A DNA stretch of 64,000 nucleotides from Propionibacteriales bacterium (lineage in GTDB: Bacteria; Actinomycetota; Actinomycetes; Propionibacteriales; Nocardioidaceae), in the NCBI GenBank assembly GCA_026392465.1, contig JAPLCA010000006.1, forward strand, positions 45,218 through 109,217, in the 5' to 3' direction. The notes beneath the pieces were generated by a model. That model was not told where the DNA came from. It made no database searches and saw only the letters and a program-made list of their open reading frames with translations. Shown here in pieces: positions 60,969 through 64,000 of the stretch (within the stretch, counting starts at the first letter, position 1; each line of letters opens with the position of its first letter). The translations under genes were made by a program, and so were the position numbers.

Positions 60969-61451
60969 TCAGGCGCCGTACCGTTCCCACAGCAGCTGGG
61001 AGCCGGCCTCGGCCCCGACGTCGTGGACGCGCTGCAGGTTCCGCCCACCACGCTCGAACGTGGCGTGCACGGCGGCCGGCACCTCCGGCCAGGGCACGGG
61101 GTCGTCCAGCCAGCGGCAGTCGCGGACGTGCTGCAGGTCCAGAGACGCTGCCTCGGACGACGCGTCGAAGCGCCACTCCCCTGTCACCCGACCGAGCCAC
61201 AGCTCACCGGCGACGTCGCGGGTCCAGACGAACGCGCCCCGCTCGACCGCCGCGAAACGGCCCAGCCGTGCGGCCAGGCGGTCGCCGTGACGTCGAGCCA
61301 CCTGTGCGACGGCGTCGTCGAGATCGTCCGGCGGTTCGGGCAATCGCCCACCAACCCCGACGAGACCACGCCGCAGCGCGTGCGCGACGGCTGCGGCGTG
61401 GTCGACGGCGTCGTCACGCGAGCGCAGCGGCGCGCGGAGGACGACGACCAT
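60969..61451 (-). CDS. Conserved hypothetical protein (160 residues)
   Basis: Soluble: MVVVLRAPLRSRDDAVDHAA, then FVWTRDVAGELWLGRVTGEW, DLQHVRDCRWLDDPVPWPEV, VHATFERGGRNLQRVHDVGA. This GAFVWTRD...RCRWLDD family is widespread in actinobacteria but uncharacterised. No membrane segment. It is convergent with the alcohol dehydrogenase gene and 15 bp from the next minus-strand gene. Confidence 0.7.
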   Translation of the reverse strand: MVVVLRAPLRSRDDAVDHAAAVAHALRRGLVGVGGRLPEPPDDLDDAVAQVARRHGDRLAARLGRFAAVERGAFVWTRDVAGELWLGRVTGEWRFDASSEAASLDLQHVRDCRWLDDPVPWPEVPAAVHATFERGGRNLQRVHDVGAEAGSQLLWERYGA

Positions 61452-61466
61452 CGTGCGTCGGGTCCG

Positions 61467-61685
61467 TCAGCCGAGCACCGACGACGCGTCGACGTCGCCG
61501 TCCGCCGACTCGATCGCGTCGGCCAACGCGGTCACGTGCTCGTCCTCGAGGCTCACGTCGGCCTCGTCGAGGCCCTTGCGCAGCTCGGTCTCGACGGTCC
61601 CCTCGGGAGCACCGTCCTGGTAGGCGCCGACGCGGTCGACGACGTTCTGGATCGCTTCCAGCTTCTCGGGAGTCAGATCAGTCAT
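61467..61685 (-). CDS. Small acidic protein (72 residues)
   Basis: Helical and acidic: MTDLTPEKLEAIQNVVDRVG, LRKGLDEADVSLEDEHVTAL, ADAIESADGDVDASSVLG. ATG 61685 is chosen; a six-residue longer start exists. No family recognised. It appears to be a single small gene read in the same direction as its neighbours. Confidence 0.65.
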   Translation of the reverse strand: MTDLTPEKLEAIQNVVDRVGAYQDGAPEGTVETELRKGLDEADVSLEDEHVTALADAIESADGDVDASSVLG

Positions 61686-61757
61686 GACGGTGACGCTACG
61701 CAAGACCGGGCGATCCGCATCCCGATCAGCGGGCGCCTCCGACGTGACGCGTCCTCC

Positions 61758-62297
61758 CTAGCGGACGCTGCAGTCGACCGACCCGGCACGCTCCTGCGAC
61801 GCCACGACCCTGCCGTCGCGGCGGATCTCGCAGGAGATGACGGTGGTGGGCGTCGACGATCGCGCGTTGACCCCGACCACCGTCGCCCTCGAGGTGAACC
61901 TGACGGAGTCTCCCGAGTCCCACCTGCCGCGGTCCTTCTCGGCGTCCTTCCTGATGATCACGTCGACGGGGTCGGGCGAGACGACCGTGACGGTGTAGGA
62001 CGCGGACGTGCCGACGGCATCCGCGACGAGCACCACGGCGACGGTGGCGGCAGGGGCGACCATCGCCAGCGCGGAGAGCACGACGGCGGCGACACGGCGG
62101 GGACGGGCAGCTGCGGGTCCTGGGTCGCGGAGCGCGAGGGCGAGCGCCACCAGACCGAGCAGCGCCGACACGAGCAGCACGTCCAGGCGTGACCAGGACA
62201 GGAGCAGCCCCGCCACGAAGAAGACGAGAGCGGCGAGCGACAGCCCCACGCTCGCCATGCGGAGCCGCGACACGGTGGGCGGCGGACCATCGGACAT
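61758..62297 (-). CDS. Membrane protein with extracytoplasmic domain (179 residues)
   Basis: Three or so hydrophobic segments in the first 90 residues (VGLSLAALVFFVAGLLLSWS, LLVSALLGLVALALALRD, VVLSALAMVAPAATVAVVLV) precede an exported domain. That domain has two Cys residues (VISCEIRRDG, SVDCSVR) that could form a disulfide. Typical small actinobacterial DUF4190-plus-tail organisation. ATG 62297 (MSDGPPPTVSRLRM), with AAGGGGGAAG upstream. Function unknown. Confidence 0.72.
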   Translation of the reverse strand: MSDGPPPTVSRLRMASVGLSLAALVFFVAGLLLSWSRLDVLLVSALLGLVALALALRDPGPAAARPRRVAAVVLSALAMVAPAATVAVVLVADAVGTSASYTVTVVSPDPVDVIIRKDAEKDRGRWDSGDSVRFTSRATVVGVNARSSTPTTVISCEIRRDGRVVASQERAGSVDCSVR

Positions 62298-62468
62298 CGG
62301 CTTCCCCCTTCGAGGCACGACGAGCATAGGGCAGTCGCCCGGCCCGCCCGCCGTCCCGCGCCAGCCCGCACGCTCGGGGAGCAGGCTCGTCCCACCCCGG
62401 TGGGCCCGGACCCTGGCGCAACCTGTTGGATGGGTCCACCCCTACCGACCGACGACCGGAAAGCACGT

Positions 62469-62882
62469 ATGAGCCGCATCATCCGCAGGACCTTCGTCGC
62501 CGCCCCCGCCGACCTCGTGTGGGAGCTCCTCCAGGACTTCGCCCAGTGGCATCCGCGCCTGAGCATCTACTCCGGAGGGCCCGAGGCCGACGCCGACATC
62601 GTCGTCAGCGTGCAGAGCCAGGACGACGAGACCCGCACCCTCAGCTACACGATGCCCGAGCCGCCGTTCCCCATCACCAACGACCGCGCGAGCGTGCAGG
62701 TACAGGCGTTCTCCGACACCACCTGCCACGTCGAGTGGTCGGCGGAGTTCGACTCCGACCCCGGCATCATGCACCTGCTCGAGGACCAGCTGGGCGACGA
62801 CGTCTTCAAGCTCGCCCTCGACCGGCTCGCGACGGCCGCCCACCAGCGCCAGGCGGAGAACGTCGCCGCCGCGTCGGCCTGA
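62469..62882 (+). CDS. SRPBCC-fold protein (137 residues)
   Basis: A START/polyketide-cyclase-like protein: MSRIIRRTFVAAPADLVWEL, LQDFAQWHPRLSIYSGGPEA, and CHVEWSAEFDSDPGIMHLLE. Related in fold to the protein at 59127. Probably a cytoplasmic ligand-binding or cyclase-like protein of unknown substrate. GGAAAG lies upstream of ATG 62469. Confidence 0.8.
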   Translation: MSRIIRRTFVAAPADLVWELLQDFAQWHPRLSIYSGGPEADADIVVSVQSQDDETRTLSYTMPEPPFPITNDRASVQVQAFSDTTCHVEWSAEFDSDPGIMHLLEDQLGDDVFKLALDRLATAAHQRQAENVAAASA

Positions 62883-62885
62883 CCG

Positions 62886-63524
62886 TCAGCTGACGTCGAG
62901 GTCGAGCAGGCCGCGGGCCGTCGACGTCAACGTGCCGCCCGCCTCGCCACGCTCGACGGCGGTGAGGTAGCCGCGCCGTCGGGCCTCCGCCACGCGGTTG
63001 GTCCACGTCCCGGGGCTGCCGCCGTGCCGTTCCGCCATGCGCTTGGCCGGCGCTCGCTCCCCCTGCTCGACGAGCCGCGTGTACTCCAGCGCCACGGCTG
63101 CCAGCGCGAGGTCGTCGCGGCCGAGCCGACCCGAGCGCTCCTCGAGCAGCCGACCGACGGTCGTCCGCGGCTCGCTGCCGGGGTCGACGCTGCGGGTCGC
63201 GAGCCGTCGCGCCTCGGAGACGACCGCCCCGAGCGGGAGGTCGCGCACCTCGGCCCCCTGGAACGACCGGTCCCCCGCACCCCGACGGACGACGAGCTCA
63301 CGCATCGCCCACTGCCGGTGACTGCCCTCCCGGTGCAGCCGCACCCCCACCGACCACTCCTCCGCTACCCGCATCGCCACCAGACGCTCCCCGTCCTCCG
63401 TGACACCGACCGCATGGTCGCGCGTGACCTCGTCCAGCAACGCACCGAGCTCGTCCATCGGGACCCCCCGTCGATTCGCGTGGTAGTGCATCCACGCTAG
63501 CACTCGCGGCATGGTCGAGGACAC
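62886..63524 (-). CDS. Hypothetical protein (about 212 residues) with C-terminal winged-helix-like part
   Basis: N-terminal half MSSTMPRVLAWMHYHANRRG to about residue 100 contains a mixed fold (ELGALLDEVTRDHAVGVTED, EEWSVGVRLHREGSHRQWAM). The C-terminal half RLLEERSGRLGRDDLALAAV, KRMAERHGGSPGTWTNRVAE and RRRGYLTAV resembles a winged-helix DNA-binding unit. Start 63524 (or 63512, MPRVLAWM). I recognise no named family. It is convergent with the SRPBCC gene. Confidence 0.6.
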   Translation of the reverse strand: MSSTMPRVLAWMHYHANRRGVPMDELGALLDEVTRDHAVGVTEDGERLVAMRVAEEWSVGVRLHREGSHRQWAMRELVVRRGAGDRSFQGAEVRDLPLGAVVSEARRLATRSVDPGSEPRTTVGRLLEERSGRLGRDDLALAAVALEYTRLVEQGERAPAKRMAERHGGSPGTWTNRVAEARRRGYLTAVERGEAGGTLTSTARGLLDLDVS

Positions 63525-63578
63525 GTCGATCGTGGGGCGAGGTTCTGGTGGTGCGCTGGAGTAGGGGGCTGTGGTTGC

Positions 63579-63685
63579 TGCTGCGCTGCCGTGAGGAGGG
63601 CTCGTCCCGCTGCTGCGCTGCCTGCGGGGGTCTCGTCGTGCTGGTGCGCTGCCTGCTGGGGTCTCGTCGTGCCGGTGCGTTGCCT
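63579..63685 (+). repeat. Short tandem repeat (31-bp unit, about 3 copies)
   Basis: Units TG[CG]TGCGCTGCCTGC[GT]GGGG-TCTCGTCGTGC occur at 63611-63641 and 63642-63672. A diverged copy occurs at 63579-63610 and a partial one after 63673. Spacing is direct, without unique spacers, so this is not CRISPR. The reading on the minus strand is low-complexity and unlikely to be protein. Confidence 0.6.
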
Positions 63686-63915
63686 CGGCTCACGCTGGGG
63701 GTGGTCTCCGAAAGGGCCTCGACCGGGCAGCTGGGCGGGAGGCGGCTTCGGGTCTCGGGCTGTGGCTCGCGCTGTGGGTGGACGCAAGATTCTGCGTTCG
63801 TGTGCGGAATGGCGAAGGATGCTGCGTTTGCTACGGGATCCCGTCGTGAACGCAGAAGTGTTCGGTCTGGTTCGCGTGAATGCAGAAGCTTGGGTGCCCT
63901 TTGCGTTGGGGAGAC

Positions 63916-63965
63916 GAAGGATTCTTCCTTCTCGTGGACCGTTCCACGAGAAGGAAGAATCCTTC
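63916..63965. repeat. Perfect 23-bp inverted repeat
   Basis: Arms 63916-63938 (beginning GAAGGATTCTTCCTTC) and 63943-63965 are exact reverse complements around CCGT. The region 63780-63900 just before holds several CTGCGTTC / GAACGCAG motifs in both orientations (for example ATTCTGCGTTCGTG and GTGAACGCAGAAGTG). The whole stretch 63525-64000 has no gene and looks like a REP-type or other intergenic palindrome cluster. Confidence 0.7.
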
Positions 63966-64000
63966 ACGCGTCTGGCCCCTCGTTGGTGGATCTGCCACCT

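Noticed and set aside
63579..63685. Possible CRISPR array
   Set aside because: Units are directly adjacent with no unique spacers and the count is only about three; no cas genes are present.

Overview
The window is uniformly high-GC DNA. Genes are dense, with many GTG/TTG starts, and the families (PASTA Ser/Thr kinase, mycobacterial-type GMC oxidoreductase, CYP153, many TetR regulators, DUF3806) point to an actinobacterium. Nocardioidaceae (Nocardioides/Aeromicrobium-like) is my best guess, by inference only. No rRNA, tRNA or CRISPR array is visible.

Layout. (1) 1-14.7 kb is plasmid- or ICE-like. It holds a Tad/Flp-type secretion operon (SAF protein, ParA-like ATPase, TadA ATPase, TadB; minus strand), a double-HTH regulator, an ORC-like AAA+ ATPase behind a strong inverted repeat, a run of small helical proteins, and a protein made of two tandem DnaA domain IV modules. 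Several short genes here read as frameshifted, and DnaA-box-like sites lie in two intergenic regions. (2) 14.7-21.3 kb is a scar region. It has a DUF4365 fragment, an orphan PAS histidine kinase, a TetR gene cut off from its target, an IS3-family element split by a complete IS30-family element, and a broken alkB. (3) 21.3-44.2 kb is catabolic. A TetR faces a BtrH-like/transglutaminase-like pair, followed by an acyltransferase, thioesterase, TetR and acyl-CoA dehydrogenase. Then comes a complete CYP153-type alkane route: ferredoxin, CYP153, ferredoxin reductase, acyl-CoA ligase, aldehyde dehydrogenase, SDR and a convergent ChoD-type alcohol/sterol oxidase, under a divergent AraC regulator. It ends with a TetR-thioesterase operon facing an MmpL exporter-P450 operon across a perfect 21-bp palindrome. 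(4) 44.2-48.5 kb looks like a small defence island: an AspBHI-like modification-dependent restriction enzyme divergent from a MazG-like pyrophosphohydrolase overlapping a GIY-YIG/SF1 helicase fusion. (5) 48.5-63.5 kb resembles ordinary chromosome: HAD hydrolase, secreted subtilase, Ser/Thr kinase, sugar dehydrogenase lipoprotein, release factor 3, zinc alcohol dehydrogenase and small conserved proteins, with strong hairpin terminators and no frameshifts noticed. (6) 63.5-64.0 kb is non-coding and repeat-rich.

How it works together. The catabolic block would oxidise n-alkanes at the terminal carbon (CYP153 with ferredoxin and reductase), carry the alcohol to aldehyde and acid (GMC/SDR, ALDH), activate it (acyl-CoA ligase) and feed beta-oxidation (acyl-CoA dehydrogenase). 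The alkB remnant shows that a second alkane hydroxylase was once present. The best candidates for something unusual are the tandem DnaA-IV protein with its nearby DnaA boxes, and the MazG/GIY-YIG-helicase/AspBHI island.
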